A stretch of 64,000 bases of DNA from an uncultured Pelagibacteraceae bacterium. Its GTDB lineage: Bacteria; Pseudomonadota; Alphaproteobacteria; Pelagibacterales; Pelagibacteraceae. Numbering within the stretch: position 1 is the stretch's first letter; every line of letters starts with the position of its first letter. A model generated the notes under the pieces. The model worked only from the letters and a program-made list of their open reading frames with translations, was not told the DNA's origin and searched no databases. The position numbers and the translations under genes were made by a program. Shown one piece after another: positions 10,845-21,144 of the stretch. Location: positions 1 through 64,000 of the forward strand of contig CACESO010000006.1 in NCBI GenBank assembly GCA_902562205.1, in the 5' to 3' direction.

Positions 10845-11629
10845 TTTAAGATTTCTATGGTTTCTTCATCAATCTTTGGTAGTACCTTGTTCCACAAAGC
10901 AAAAGATTGGTGAGCTTGATAGATAAACATCATTCTACCATTTTCTGTTTTATTGCCGCTAAGCTTTGCTTGTTTTAAAAAATTTGTTTCATTTGGATTG
11001 TAAATTACATCATAAAAAAATTTATTATTACCAAATTTATTTGAATCCAAGTCAAGATTGTCTTTGTTCAAACCGACACTTGTTGCATTAATAACTATAT
11101 CAAACTCAGGGATATCGCCCCACTTCTGGATTGTAATATCATTAAAGGTTTCTTTTATTTTTTCTGCTTTCTCATATGTCCTATTAGTTAAATGAATATT
11201 TTCACATCCCATGTTTTTGAGCGCAAGAATAATGGAGGGACTAACTCCGCCCGCCCCTATTATAAGTGCTTTCTTTCTTTTAACATCATAATTGATGTAC
11301 CTTAAAGCTAACTCAAATCCGACAATATCTGTATTGTGACCTATTATTTTGTCTTCCTCTGTACAAATAGTATTTACAGAGTTAGTTTTTTTTGCCTCAG
11401 AACTAAGACTATCCAAAAACGGAATTATTGAATTTTTAAATGGGACTGTAACATTGACACCATTTATTTCTGATTTTCTAATACTCTCAATTAATTTTGG
11501 TATTTCTTTTTCTTCAAGAAGTTTTTTTTCGTAAATTGCTTCAATCTTATTTTTTTTAAGCCAAAAATTATGAAGTTTTGGAGATAAAGAATGATCAATT
11601 GGATTTCCTATTACACAAAATTTTTTCAT
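10841..11629 (-). CDS. aroE: Shikimate dehydrogenase
   Basis: VIGNPIDHSLSPKLHN, GVNVTVPFK, GAGGVSPSI. Confidence 0.96.
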   Translation of the reverse strand: MKKFCVIGNPIDHSLSPKLHNFWLKKNKIEAIYEKKLLEEKEIPKLIESIRKSEINGVNVTVPFKNSIIPFLDSLSSEAKKTNSVNTICTEEDKIIGHNTDIVGFELALRYINYDVKRKKALIIGAGGVSPSIILALKNMGCENIHLTNRTYEKAEKIKETFNDITIQKWGDIPEFDIVINATSVGLNKDNLDLDSNKFGNNKFFYDVIYNPNETNFLKQAKLSGNKTENGRMMFIYQAHQSFALWNKVLPKIDEETIEILK

Positions 11630-12210
11630 TTAATTTTTTCCAAATATTTTCTAATATTTCTAATCGGCAGACCCATTATTGTATCAACGTCTCCCTTAAT
11701 TTCACTGAATAATTTTTTTCCTTCCCCTTCTATTTGATAAACATTGTAAGAATATAAGTTTTTATCAGAAATTTTACTTAAATATTCCTGAAGTTCTTCT
11801 TGAGTGAAGTTTTTCATTTTCATCTCAGCTTTTTCAGTATAATTCCAAATCATTTTTCCGTCTAAAGATATACAGACTGAACTTATAAGAAAATGAGATT
11901 TACCGTTTAGTGAACTTAAAATATTCGTGGCTTCTGTTCTATTTGTTGGTTTTGAGATAAGTTTGCCGTTTAAATCAATTACACTATCTGCGCCTAAAAC
12001 TATTTCTCCTATTTTTTTTTGACTAACCTTATTCGCTTTTAATTCAGCTAAATTTTTAGATATAAGTTCTGGTGTTGCTCCTTGATTTATTAAGGATTTC
12101 TTCACTTCATCTTCATCTAAATTGGAAGGTTCAACAGTACATTTTATATTGTTTTCATCCAATATTTTTTTTCTTACTTCGCTCTTTGATGCCAAAATTA
12201 TTGACTTCAT
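11626..12210 (-). CDS. Maf-like nucleotide pyrophosphatase
   Basis: IILASKSEVRKKIL; Maf fold. Confidence 0.93.
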   Translation of the reverse strand: MKSIILASKSEVRKKILDENNIKCTVEPSNLDEDEVKKSLINQGATPELISKNLAELKANKVSQKKIGEIVLGADSVIDLNGKLISKPTNRTEATNILSSLNGKSHFLISSVCISLDGKMIWNYTEKAEMKMKNFTQEELQEYLSKISDKNLYSYNVYQIEGEGKKLFSEIKGDVDTIMGLPIRNIRKYLEKIK

Positions 12211-13028
12211 TTTTGGTTAAAAATATCATGTATTTTAAGAACTGATGCAGCTGTTTCTTCTACGGATTTTCTTGTTACATCAATACTTGGCCATTTATAT
12301 TTCTGAAAAAGTTTCCGTGCATCTTCCATTTCTTTTTGTACAATATCTAAACTTGTGTATTCGGTACTTTCATTATCTTTAATAGATTGCATTCTATTTT
12401 TACGTAAATCTACCAGCCTGTCAGGTTCTGCTGTCAGTCCAACTACACATTTTTTTTGAGGATTCTCTTTTAGTATATTAGGAACTGAGTTTTCATTTAC
12501 CAGGGGTATATTTGATATTTTCATTCCTTTGTTTGCGAGATAAATCGAAGTTGGGGTCTTGCTTGTTCTGCTTACACCTAAAAGGATGATATCAGATTTT
12601 TCTATGTCCTCTACTGAATTTCCGTCATCGTGATTCATTGTAAATTGTATGGCTTCAATTTTTTTATAATATTCATCGTCCATGATATGTTGTCTGCTTG
12701 GAACATTAAGTGCTTTTTGATCTAAAAGTTTTGAAAAGCTAATTATTAAATCTCCTAATATTCCAAAGCACGGAATATTTTTTGAACTACACTCGTTTGA
12801 TAAATGTCTAGCTAATTTGTTATCAACTATTGTATATAATACTATAGCATTGCTGTTTTTTCCCGAGACTTCAAGGATTTTGGAAATTTGATTTTCTGTT
12901 CGTGTAAAAGAATAAAAGTGGGTTTTATACTTAAAATTTTTGAATTGAGCTTTAATTGCAAGGAATATTCTTTCTAATGTTTCTCCAGTTGAGTCAGAGA
13001 TAAGGTATATGTCATATGTATTAATCAT
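12207..13028 (-). CDS. Pyruvate, phosphate dikinase regulatory protein (PPSR/DUF299)
   Basis: DIYLISDSTGETLERI; GVSRTSKTPTSIYLA. Confidence 0.95.
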   Translation of the reverse strand: MINTYDIYLISDSTGETLERIFLAIKAQFKNFKYKTHFYSFTRTENQISKILEVSGKNSNAIVLYTIVDNKLARHLSNECSSKNIPCFGILGDLIISFSKLLDQKALNVPSRQHIMDDEYYKKIEAIQFTMNHDDGNSVEDIEKSDIILLGVSRTSKTPTSIYLANKGMKISNIPLVNENSVPNILKENPQKKCVVGLTAEPDRLVDLRKNRMQSIKDNESTEYTSLDIVQKEMEDARKLFQKYKWPSIDVTRKSVEETAASVLKIHDIFNQK

Positions 13029-13307
13029 GTATAAAAAGTATATCTATATGTATAAGTCGCTTCATAAAATTAACAAAAACTCTATTCAAAGATTTTAATG
13101 TATAAGTACTCATTTATATACATTTTAAACCATGTTGATAAATATTATACTTTTTAGATTAAAAAATGATAATTAATTAAAACTCTAAGAATTCTAAGGT
13201 AAATTTAATAAATCTTATGTGAAAAAACTGTTATAAACTTGTTAAAAAACATTAACTACCGTTATTAACAATACATATTACAAACAATATAGATAATATT
13301 TAATTAT
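13029..13307. other. Putative chromosomal replication origin (oriC)
   Basis: 279 bp very AT-rich non-coding gap between DUF299 (leftward) and hemE (rightward), the classical alphaproteobacterial oriC neighbourhood; near-consensus DnaA box TGTTGATAA at 13133-13141 and degenerate TTATTAACA at 13262-13270. Confidence 0.65.
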
Positions 13308-14315
13308 ATGAATACCCTTATACAAGATTGCATAAATAATAAATCTTCCAAGACACCTATATGGTTAATGAGACAGGCGGGAAGATATTTGCCAGAATTT
13401 AGATCTATAAGAGAAAAAAATCAAGATTTTATCAAACTATGTTTGAATACTAAATTATCATCTGAAATAACAATACAACCAATTGATAGATTTGATTTTG
13501 ATGCTGCTATAATTTTTTCTGACATTCTGTTAGTTCCATATGCACTTGGTCAACAAGTAAAATTTAAGAAAAATTTCGGACCTGATTTAAAAGAGGTTGA
13601 TTTAAATATATTAAACGATGTTAAAAAAGAAGACTTTCTTAAAAAACTAAATCCTGTATATGAGACAATTAAAGAAACGAGGAAAAAATTATCTATAAGT
13701 AATAAAGATACTATAGGTTTTGTTGGGGCTCCATGGACCCTCTTACTATACATGCTTAACAGAAAATCTCCCAAGGAGGGAAATTTTAATATTTTTCCAA
13801 AAGATAAATATATTAATAATATTTTGATTAAGTTAGATGAATTCTTAAAAATACATATTGAAGCCCAAATTAAAAGTGGTGCATCTATAATTCAGATCTT
13901 TGACAGCTGGGCCGGACTTCTTCCAGAAAAAGATCTAGATTATTTCGTTTATAAACCAATCAAAAGCTTAGTTGATTTTATTAGACAAAAAAAAACAATC
14001 TCAATTTGTTTCCCAAGAAACATCAATAGTTACAAAAAATTTGTAGATAATGTAAATCCTGACATAATCAGTATTGATTATAATGTTGATCCTTTAATTA
14101 TCAGAGATACTATTGATATTCCTGTACAAGGAGGTCTTGATCCAAAAATTTTACTTCAAAACAAAGAAATTGTGAGAAACGAGGTGACAAAATATTTAAA
14201 AACTTTCGATAAAAAAAGATATATATTCAACTTAGGACATGGAGTTTTACCGGAAACAAACCCGGATATCGTTAAATATTTAGTAGACGAAGTTAGGAGT
14301 TTTAATGGACAGTAA
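13308..14315 (+). CDS. hemE: Uroporphyrinogen decarboxylase
   Basis: TPIWLMRQAGRYLPEFR; FVGAPWTL. Confidence 0.98.
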   Translation: MNTLIQDCINNKSSKTPIWLMRQAGRYLPEFRSIREKNQDFIKLCLNTKLSSEITIQPIDRFDFDAAIIFSDILLVPYALGQQVKFKKNFGPDLKEVDLNILNDVKKEDFLKKLNPVYETIKETRKKLSISNKDTIGFVGAPWTLLLYMLNRKSPKEGNFNIFPKDKYINNILIKLDEFLKIHIEAQIKSGASIIQIFDSWAGLLPEKDLDYFVYKPIKSLVDFIRQKKTISICFPRNINSYKKFVDNVNPDIISIDYNVDPLIIRDTIDIPVQGGLDPKILLQNKEIVRNEVTKYLKTFDKKRYIFNLGHGVLPETNPDIVKYLVDEVRSFNGQ

Positions 14316-15306
14316 TCATCCCCAAGTAAACTTTGGAAAAACTGGTGTTTTATTAATTAATCTTGGAACACCAGACTCTACAGGCTGGTGGGATATAAGA
14401 AAATACTTAAAAGAATTTTTATCAGACAGACGCGTTATTGAAGTAAACCCTTTTTTATGGAAAATAATTTTAAACTTATTTATTCTAACTTTTAGACCCT
14501 CTAAAACAGCAAAAGCTTATAAAGAAATATGGATGAAGAAAGAAAATACTTCTCCTTTACGATATTACACAATCAAACAGACCGAAAAGGTTAAGTCTAT
14601 TATATCTAATGAAAACTTGATCGTTGATTATGCAATGAGATATGGAAATCCAAGCATAAAGAGTAAAATGTTAGATTTACAAGAAAGCGGATGTGAAAAC
14701 ATTATAATACTTCCTTTGTATCCACAGTATGCAGCAGCAACAACAGCTACAGTTTGTGATGAAGTTTACAGGACGCTAATGAAAATGAGATGGCAGCCTA
14801 GTCTTCAAATTATTCCTCACTATGAATCTGAACCACTTTATATTCAAGCAATTGTTAATTCTATAAATAACAAGCTGAGCAACATTAATTGGAAACCCGA
14901 TTTAATATTAGCATCCTATCACGGTATACCAAAAAAATATTTTGACAAAGGTGATCCATACCATTGTTATTGTCACAAAACTTCTAGATTGATTAAAGAA
15001 AAGTTTAATAAAGACATACCCATTTTGACAACTTTTCAATCAAGATTTGGTCCACAAGAATGGCTTCAGCCCTATACAGATAAAACTTTGGAAAATTTAC
15101 CCAAAGAGGGAAAAAAAAATATCTTAGTAATTTCTCCTGGTTTTTCCTCTGATTGCGTTGAAACCCTTGAGGAAATTTCTATTCAGGGAAAAGAAAGCTT
15201 TTTAGAGTCTGGTGGTGAAAAATTTGATACAATTCCTTGCTTAAATGATAACGAGGATCATATAAAATTATTGGTGCACCTAATCAACAAGAGCTTAAGA
15301 AAATGA
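14305..15306 (+). CDS. hemH: Ferrochelatase
   Basis: GVLLINLGTPDS; ASYHGIPKKYFDKGDPYHCYCHKT. Confidence 0.98.
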   Translation: MDSNHPQVNFGKTGVLLINLGTPDSTGWWDIRKYLKEFLSDRRVIEVNPFLWKIILNLFILTFRPSKTAKAYKEIWMKKENTSPLRYYTIKQTEKVKSIISNENLIVDYAMRYGNPSIKSKMLDLQESGCENIIILPLYPQYAAATTATVCDEVYRTLMKMRWQPSLQIIPHYESEPLYIQAIVNSINNKLSNINWKPDLILASYHGIPKKYFDKGDPYHCYCHKTSRLIKEKFNKDIPILTTFQSRFGPQEWLQPYTDKTLENLPKEGKKNILVISPGFSSDCVETLEEISIQGKESFLESGGEKFDTIPCLNDNEDHIKLLVHLINKSLRK

Positions 15307-15743
15307 ATTTTTATCTAATATTTAAATCCCTACATTTAATTGCTGTAATTTCGTGGATGGCTGGATTACTTTACTTGCCAAGAATATTTGTTTATCACAC
15401 AGAAAACTCATCAAATATTGAGGTTTGTAAAGTTTTTAAAGTAATGGAGAGAAAATTGTATTTCTACATTATGTATCCAGCAATGTTGCTTTCTTGGATA
15501 TTTGGTTTGGCCCTAATACACTCTGTTGGCCCTGAATTACTAAGTGCGCTTTGGATGCAAGTTAAATTTTTTTTGGTAGTCATTCTAACGGCTTATCATT
15601 TTTATCTTGGATCGTGTTTAAGAGCTTTTAAAGATGACAGAAATACATCAAGCTCAAAATATTTTAGATTTATTAATGAAATACCAACTATACTGTTAAT
15701 TTTAATCATATTCTTTGCGATTTTAAAGCCATTAGGAGGTTGA
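15303..15743 (+). CDS. hemJ: Protoporphyrinogen oxidase HemJ (CopD-like)
   Basis: FKSLHLIAVISWMAGLLYLPRIFVYH. Confidence 0.93.
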   Translation: MNFYLIFKSLHLIAVISWMAGLLYLPRIFVYHTENSSNIEVCKVFKVMERKLYFYIMYPAMLLSWIFGLALIHSVGPELLSALWMQVKFFLVVILTAYHFYLGSCLRAFKDDRNTSSSKYFRFINEIPTILLILIIFFAILKPLGG

Positions 15744-15795
15744 AATATAATAAATATATATTATATTAATTCTATCAAATTACTTATCTCCCCAA

Positions 15796-17067
15796 ATGAA
15801 AATTCAAGAACTTAAAAAAAACAGTCCCGCACAACTAATTGAACAAGCTGAAAAGCTAGGTATAGAAAACGCCAGTACACTCAGGAAACAAGAAATTTTA
15901 TTTGCAATACTAAAAAAACTTGCCGAGAAAGGTGAAGAGATTACCGGAATGGGCGTACTTCAACTTCTTCAAGATGGATTTGGTTTTTTAAGAGCGCTTG
16001 AGTCAAACTATTTACCTGGAGCCGATGATATTTACGTTAGCCCAAGTCAAATTAGAAAATTTGGTTTAAGAACAGGCGACACCGTTGAAGGGCCTGTTAG
16101 AGCTCCAAAAGAGGGAGAGAGATATTTTGCTTTACTTCAAGTAAGCAAGATAAATCTTGAAGATTCTGAAAAATCAAGACACAAAATTGCTTTCGACAAT
16201 TTAACACCGCTATATCCCAACAAACAAATAGTTATGGAAGTTGAATCAAATACAGTTGAAAAAAAACCAAATTTAACGCCAAGGTTAATTGATCTTGTAA
16301 GTCCAATTGGAAAGGGTCAGAGATCTTTGATTATATCCCCGCCTAAGGCAGGAAAAACTATGATTTTACAAAGCATAGCTAATTCGATTACCGCAAATCA
16401 TCCAGAATGTTATCTGATGGTTTTGCTTATTGATGAAAGACCTGAGGAGGTAACTGATATGCAGCGTACTGTAAAAGGTGAGGTAATAAGTTCAACTTTC
16501 GATGAACCTGCACAAAGGCACGTCGCAGTAGCAGAAATGGTAATAGAAAAAGCTAAAAGAATGACGGAACATAAAAAAGATGTTGTAATTCTTTTAGACT
16601 CAATAACAAGACTTGGAAGAGCATATAATGCTGTTGTTCCATCTTCAGGAAAAGTTTTAACGGGTGGTGTAGACGCTAATGCACTTCAAAGACCAAAAAG
16701 ATTTTTTGGAGCAGCCAGAAACATTGAAGAAGGTGGGTCATTAACAATTATAGCTACAGCGTTAATAGATACTGGAAGCAGAATGGATGAGGTTATATTT
16801 GAAGAATTTAAAGGAACAGGTAATAGCGAAACTATACTTGATAGAAAAATATCTGAAAAAAGAATATTCCCAGCTATTGATATTACAAAATCAGGAACAA
16901 GAAGAGAGGAACTTCTTTTCGATAAAAATGACCTTCAAAAAATGAATGTTCTTAGACGTATCATAGCTCCGATGGGATCAATGGATGCAATAGAGTTTAT
17001 AAATTCCAAGCTTAAAAATACCAAAAGCAACAACGAATTTTTTAATTCTATGAATAAGCCTTCTTAA
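15796..17067 (+). CDS. rho: Transcription termination factor Rho
   Basis: [40 protein letters not shown]. Confidence 0.99.
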   Translation: MKIQELKKNSPAQLIEQAEKLGIENASTLRKQEILFAILKKLAEKGEEITGMGVLQLLQDGFGFLRALESNYLPGADDIYVSPSQIRKFGLRTGDTVEGPVRAPKEGERYFALLQVSKINLEDSEKSRHKIAFDNLTPLYPNKQIVMEVESNTVEKKPNLTPRLIDLVSPIGKGQRSLIISPPKAGKTMILQSIANSITANHPECYLMVLLIDERPEEVTDMQRTVKGEVISSTFDEPAQRHVAVAEMVIEKAKRMTEHKKDVVILLDSITRLGRAYNAVVPSSGKVLTGGVDANALQRPKRFFGAARNIEEGGSLTIIATALIDTGSRMDEVIFEEFKGTGNSETILDRKISEKRIFPAIDITKSGTRREELLFDKNDLQKMNVLRRIIAPMGSMDAIEFINSKLKNTKSNNEFFNSMNKPS

Positions 17068-17122
17068 GAAATAGGACTTATTAATTCATTTAAATAAGCC
17101 TTTTATTTGATAATATTTGTTC

Positions 17123-18823
17123 ATGAATGACGCAAATTTGTCAAAATATAAAAAACTTTTTTATGAAAAAAGATATGGCGAAATTATTGTTGAATTAGAG
17201 TCATCTACTATAGAAAAAGACAGGTCCGCCGCCATTTTAAATTTGTTAGGTATTTGTAGAGCATCACAGAAAGGTAAAACCGATGAAGATGTTGATTATG
17301 CTTTGAAAGACTTTGAAGCAGCATTTAATAAAGATAATTTTGGCAAAATTTCATTAGATGCCTTATGTAATCACATTAAGCTTTGTGCTGAAATGGGTCG
17401 GAAAGAGTCTGATAAAGTAAATAATTTAATTGTATCTGAAAAAATGTACTCCGACGCTAGCAAAAAGTTCTCAAATAATGAAAGGTATTTAGCGCATGGT
17501 ATTGACTTATATAAATATCTTTTAAAACATAAAGAGAGAGTCTCAAAAATAGAAGAACTTTTAAAATTCAAAAAATTAAATAAGCTTTTTGGAACAGTTT
17601 ATATTACTTCTCAGATGTACTTGAGTAGTTGGCGACAAAAGGATTTTGGTGATTTCCAAAAAAAATTTTCGAAAGTTTTCAGTTCTTTTGATGCCAAAAA
17701 ATTATCCAAAATTGATACAAAAAAAGAAAATATTAATATTGGATTTTTATCTCCTGATTTTTGTAAATCTCATTCAATATCTTATTTCGTAAAAAATTTG
17801 ATAAAAGATTTAAAACAAACAAAATTTAAATCCTACGGATTATCTCTTTTGCGCGTTGAGGAACAAGATGAAACAACGCAGATTTTTAAAGATCTTTTTG
17901 ACGATTGGATTGATCTTGGAAATAAATCAGATCAAGACACTGTAAATATAATACAAAACTCAAACATTGATATTTTGGTTGATCTTGCCGGCCTATGGTC
18001 CTCAAACAGAATATCTATTTTTAATACAAGAATTTGTCCTCTACAGATATCATGGTTAGGATTTAATAATTCATCGGGCCTTAACGAAATAGATTTTATT
18101 TTAGCTGACAAAAATACTGTAAAAGAAGAAGAAACAGAATATGGACCAAAAATTTGCAAGCTTCCTCATATTTGGAATTCACATTGTGGTTTTGAAAATG
18201 AACGTCTATTTAACGAATTACCGTTTAATAGGAATAATTATTTTACCTTTGGGTCTTTGAACAATTTCATGAAAATAAATGATGAAGTTCTTGATGTTTG
18301 GATAAAGATATTAAAAAAAGTTAAAAACTCAAAAATAATCCTTAAATCATCTTTATATATTTGTGAAGATGTAATTAAAAAAAGATTTGAAAAAGAGGGG
18401 CTATCAAACTCACTTGAAATATTGAAAAAAACTAAAAGAAATGATTTTTTGTCCCATTTAAACACTTATAACAAGATAGACCTATGTTTAGACACATTCC
18501 CATTTAATGGAGTTACCACAACATTTGAAGCTTTGTGGAAAAACGTTCCTGTGCTAACAAAAAAAGGATATAATTTTAATTCAAGATGTGGTGAAAGCAT
18601 TTTAAAAAATGCGAATTTAAGTAATTTTGTTGCAGTTACTGACGAAGATTATATAGAAAAAGCATCTTATTACGCATCAAATACTAGTGTATTAGATACC
18701 ATTAGAAAAGATCTTTTCAATCGACTTTATCAAACACCTTTATTTGATACTAAACAGTTTACTAATGATTTTTGTCGGTCCCTTAATCAAATGATAATAG
18801 AAATAAATAAAAATTATAAATAA
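17123..18823 (+). CDS. GT41 (O-GlcNAc transferase/SPINDLY-like) glycosyltransferase
   Basis: Catalytic motifs DILVDLAG, CPLQISWLGFNNSSGLNEIDFILAD, DLCLDTFPFNGVTTTFEALWKNVPVLTKKG; start set to first ATG. Confidence 0.88.
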   Translation: MNDANLSKYKKLFYEKRYGEIIVELESSTIEKDRSAAILNLLGICRASQKGKTDEDVDYALKDFEAAFNKDNFGKISLDALCNHIKLCAEMGRKESDKVNNLIVSEKMYSDASKKFSNNERYLAHGIDLYKYLLKHKERVSKIEELLKFKKLNKLFGTVYITSQMYLSSWRQKDFGDFQKKFSKVFSSFDAKKLSKIDTKKENINIGFLSPDFCKSHSISYFVKNLIKDLKQTKFKSYGLSLLRVEEQDETTQIFKDLFDDWIDLGNKSDQDTVNIIQNSNIDILVDLAGLWSSNRISIFNTRICPLQISWLGFNNSSGLNEIDFILADKNTVKEEETEYGPKICKLPHIWNSHCGFENERLFNELPFNRNNYFTFGSLNNFMKINDEVLDVWIKILKKVKNSKIILKSSLYICEDVIKKRFEKEGLSNSLEILKKTKRNDFLSHLNTYNKIDLCLDTFPFNGVTTTFEALWKNVPVLTKKGYNFNSRCGESILKNANLSNFVAVTDEDYIEKASYYASNTSVLDTIRKDLFNRLYQTPLFDTKQFTNDFCRSLNQMIIEINKNYK

Positions 18824-19647
18824 CCTAGCTCTATCATTTCTTTATGAAAAAGTTTTTCAATTTTTTTTATAATATTTACTGGAACTTCATCTTTCCACGT
18901 ACCAATTTTTCCACTTCTAAAAAAAAGAGCACCCTTACCCTTTTCTTTAAATCCTTCATTTTTTTCCATTTTTTGTAACTCATTGAACCGAGTTTGTTTT
19001 AGAGCTTTTTTTAGTTTATCCATATTAAACTCAGTTCCATCAATTTCCTTTAAATAATTTATTACTTTTGTAAAAGTATTGAGTTCATTTAAGATCATAT
19101 CTTCATATTTAAGAATTAGGACTTTACAAGAATTATAATTTTTCCAGGAATTATAATGTTCTGACCATGTGCCCATGAGAGTTTTTTCGTAACTTTTGCC
19201 ACCTGAGGATGGATATTCATAACTATAAGATGAGGATAAATGAACAAAAGTTTTCTCGTAGTCAGAGCCTAAGTGATGAGAATAAGATACCAAAACATCT
19301 CTTGGATCTCTAACTAGGTAAATTGCTCCAATAGTATTTTTAGATGATGTAAATTTATAAGAGCCCACTGTACACATTGCATTATGTGTTTTAACAAAGT
19401 TTGTTTGTTTGTTTAAATTTATATAGTCTTGCAAAGTTTCCCAATTTTTTACTATCTCTTCAAACTTATAATAATCCACTTTAAGATGATCCAATATTAC
19501 TTGATCAGGAAATCCTTGAGCTTTAAAGTTATCTAGAATTGAGCTCTCAAGGCTCAGTTTTTCATCGGATTTAAGGAAATAACTTTTTAAAAACATACGC
19601 AACCAAGTGTTTCCACTCTTTGGATATGATGCTAACCAAATGATCAT
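18814..19647 (-). CDS. PAPS-dependent sulfotransferase family protein
   Basis: WLASYPKSGNTWLRMFLKSY 5'-PSB motif, YLVRDPRDVLVSYSHH 3'-PB motif, FFRSGKIGTWKDE; start trimmed from 19857. Confidence 0.88.
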   Translation of the reverse strand: MIIWLASYPKSGNTWLRMFLKSYFLKSDEKLSLESSILDNFKAQGFPDQVILDHLKVDYYKFEEIVKNWETLQDYINLNKQTNFVKTHNAMCTVGSYKFTSSKNTIGAIYLVRDPRDVLVSYSHHLGSDYEKTFVHLSSSYSYEYPSSGGKSYEKTLMGTWSEHYNSWKNYNSCKVLILKYEDMILNELNTFTKVINYLKEIDGTEFNMDKLKKALKQTRFNELQKMEKNEGFKEKGKGALFFRSGKIGTWKDEVPVNIIKKIEKLFHKEMIELGYL

Positions 19648-19696
19648 AGTATATTTTAATGATATCCTTATATTAAATTCAATATATAATATATTT

Positions 19697-21028
19697 ATGA
19701 CAATTTGTGCCCTATCTACAGGAATAGGGGCTTCCGGAGTTGCTATAATTAGAATTTCTGGCCCTGATACAAGTTTCCTTCTTAAAGCATTAACAAACAA
19801 GGTGATGCCGAAGCCTAGAGAGGCAACTCTTCTAGAATTAAACAATATCAACAACAATAGACCAATAGATCAAGGCATAGTTTTGTGGTTCCCTGGTCCA
19901 AAAAGCTATACAGGCGAGGATATGGCAGAATTACATGTTCATGGAAGCAAAGCAGTAGTCAAAGAACTTCAAGAAACACTTTTAAGCACAAAAAAATGCA
20001 GATTAGCTGAACCAGGAGAATTTACAAAGCTTGCTTTTTTAAATGGGAAAATAAATCTTCTTCAAGCTGAAGCCATAGGAGATTTAATAGCAGCAGAAAC
20101 TGAAATTCAAATGGAACAAGCTCAAAATATTCTAAAAGGTAAATCTTTTTTAAAATTTAATAAACTTAGAGAGAATTTAATTAAAGTTTTATCAAAAATT
20201 GAGGCAAAGATTGACTTTCCAGATGAAGATTTACCCTCCGATGTTCTTGATGATGTCAAAAGAGATATTTCTAATATTGAGGATGAAATTAAAAAAATAT
20301 TAAATAGTTATGAAGTTGGAGAGAGAATAAGAACAGGTTATAAAATCGCAATTGTCGGTCCGCCAAACTCTGGTAAATCAACATTAATGAATTATTTAAG
20401 CAAAAGAAATGTTGCAATAGTATCTGATGTTGCAGGAACTACTCGAGATGTATTGCAAACAAATTTAAATTTTTATGGTTACCCGGTTATAATTTCAGAC
20501 ACTGCAGGCATAAGAGACTCAAAAGATGTAATCGAAAAAGAAGGAATTAAGCTTGCTTTTGAAAAAGCAGAGGAAGCTGATCTTAGAATAGTTGTTATAG
20601 AGCCAAAAAATGTTGATTTTTATGGCTTTTTAAATGATCTATTTAATAAGAACACGATCTTAGTAATTAACAAATCTGACCTTAATAAATTTGATGTGAA
20701 AGAGAGACTTAATAAATATAAACCAATTTCTGTGTCTTTTCTTAAAGAAAAAAACATTGATGAATTATTAGATCGTATTAAAAAAAATTTAATCACTGAT
20801 ATGAAATTTAGTGATGATGTTTTTGTAACTAGAGAGAGACATAGAAATAATTTAAAAGAGTGTTTAATAAACTTGCAAAACTTTAAAGACAAAACTGAGT
20901 CTTTAGATTTTGATAAAGGTGCGGAAGATCTTAGACTAGCACAAGTTAGTTTAGGTAAAATTGTTGGAAAAGTCGATGTAGAGGCCATATTAGGTAGTAT
21001 TTTCAACGATTTTTGTATTGGTAAATAA
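19697..21028 (+). CDS. mnmE: tRNA modification GTPase MnmE
   Basis: MTICALSTGIGASGVAIIRISGP; GPPNSGKSTLMN; terminal CIGK; start trimmed from 19607. Confidence 0.98.
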   Translation: MTICALSTGIGASGVAIIRISGPDTSFLLKALTNKVMPKPREATLLELNNINNNRPIDQGIVLWFPGPKSYTGEDMAELHVHGSKAVVKELQETLLSTKKCRLAEPGEFTKLAFLNGKINLLQAEAIGDLIAAETEIQMEQAQNILKGKSFLKFNKLRENLIKVLSKIEAKIDFPDEDLPSDVLDDVKRDISNIEDEIKKILNSYEVGERIRTGYKIAIVGPPNSGKSTLMNYLSKRNVAIVSDVAGTTRDVLQTNLNFYGYPVIISDTAGIRDSKDVIEKEGIKLAFEKAEEADLRIVVIEPKNVDFYGFLNDLFNKNTILVINKSDLNKFDVKERLNKYKPISVSFLKEKNIDELLDRIKKNLITDMKFSDDVFVTRERHRNNLKECLINLQNFKDKTESLDFDKGAEDLRLAQVSLGKIVGKVDVEAILGSIFNDFCIGK

Positions 21029-21070
21029 CCATAATTTTGCTGAATTTTTAGTATCTTTTTAAACTAAATC

Positions 21071-21091
21071 GTTGGTATTAGCCAACTTTTT
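21071..21091 (+). terminator. Possible weak intrinsic terminator after mnmE
   Basis: GTTGG-TATTAG-CCAAC followed by TTTTT. Confidence 0.4.
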
Positions 21092-21144
21092 AATGTTTTT
21101 TTGTTAAAACTTGTAAAATTCTTCATCAATTATAAATTCTAGGT

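Noticed and set aside
13240-13255. TTAAAAAACATTAA considered as a CtrA box (TTAA-N7-TTAA)
   Set aside because: Spacing is 6 rather than 7 nt, and TTAA pairs are expected by chance in such AT-rich DNA.
15744-15767. AT-only inverted repeat AATATAATA...TATTATATT before rho
   Set aside because: Composed only of A/T in a very AT-rich genome; may just be a promoter -10 region.
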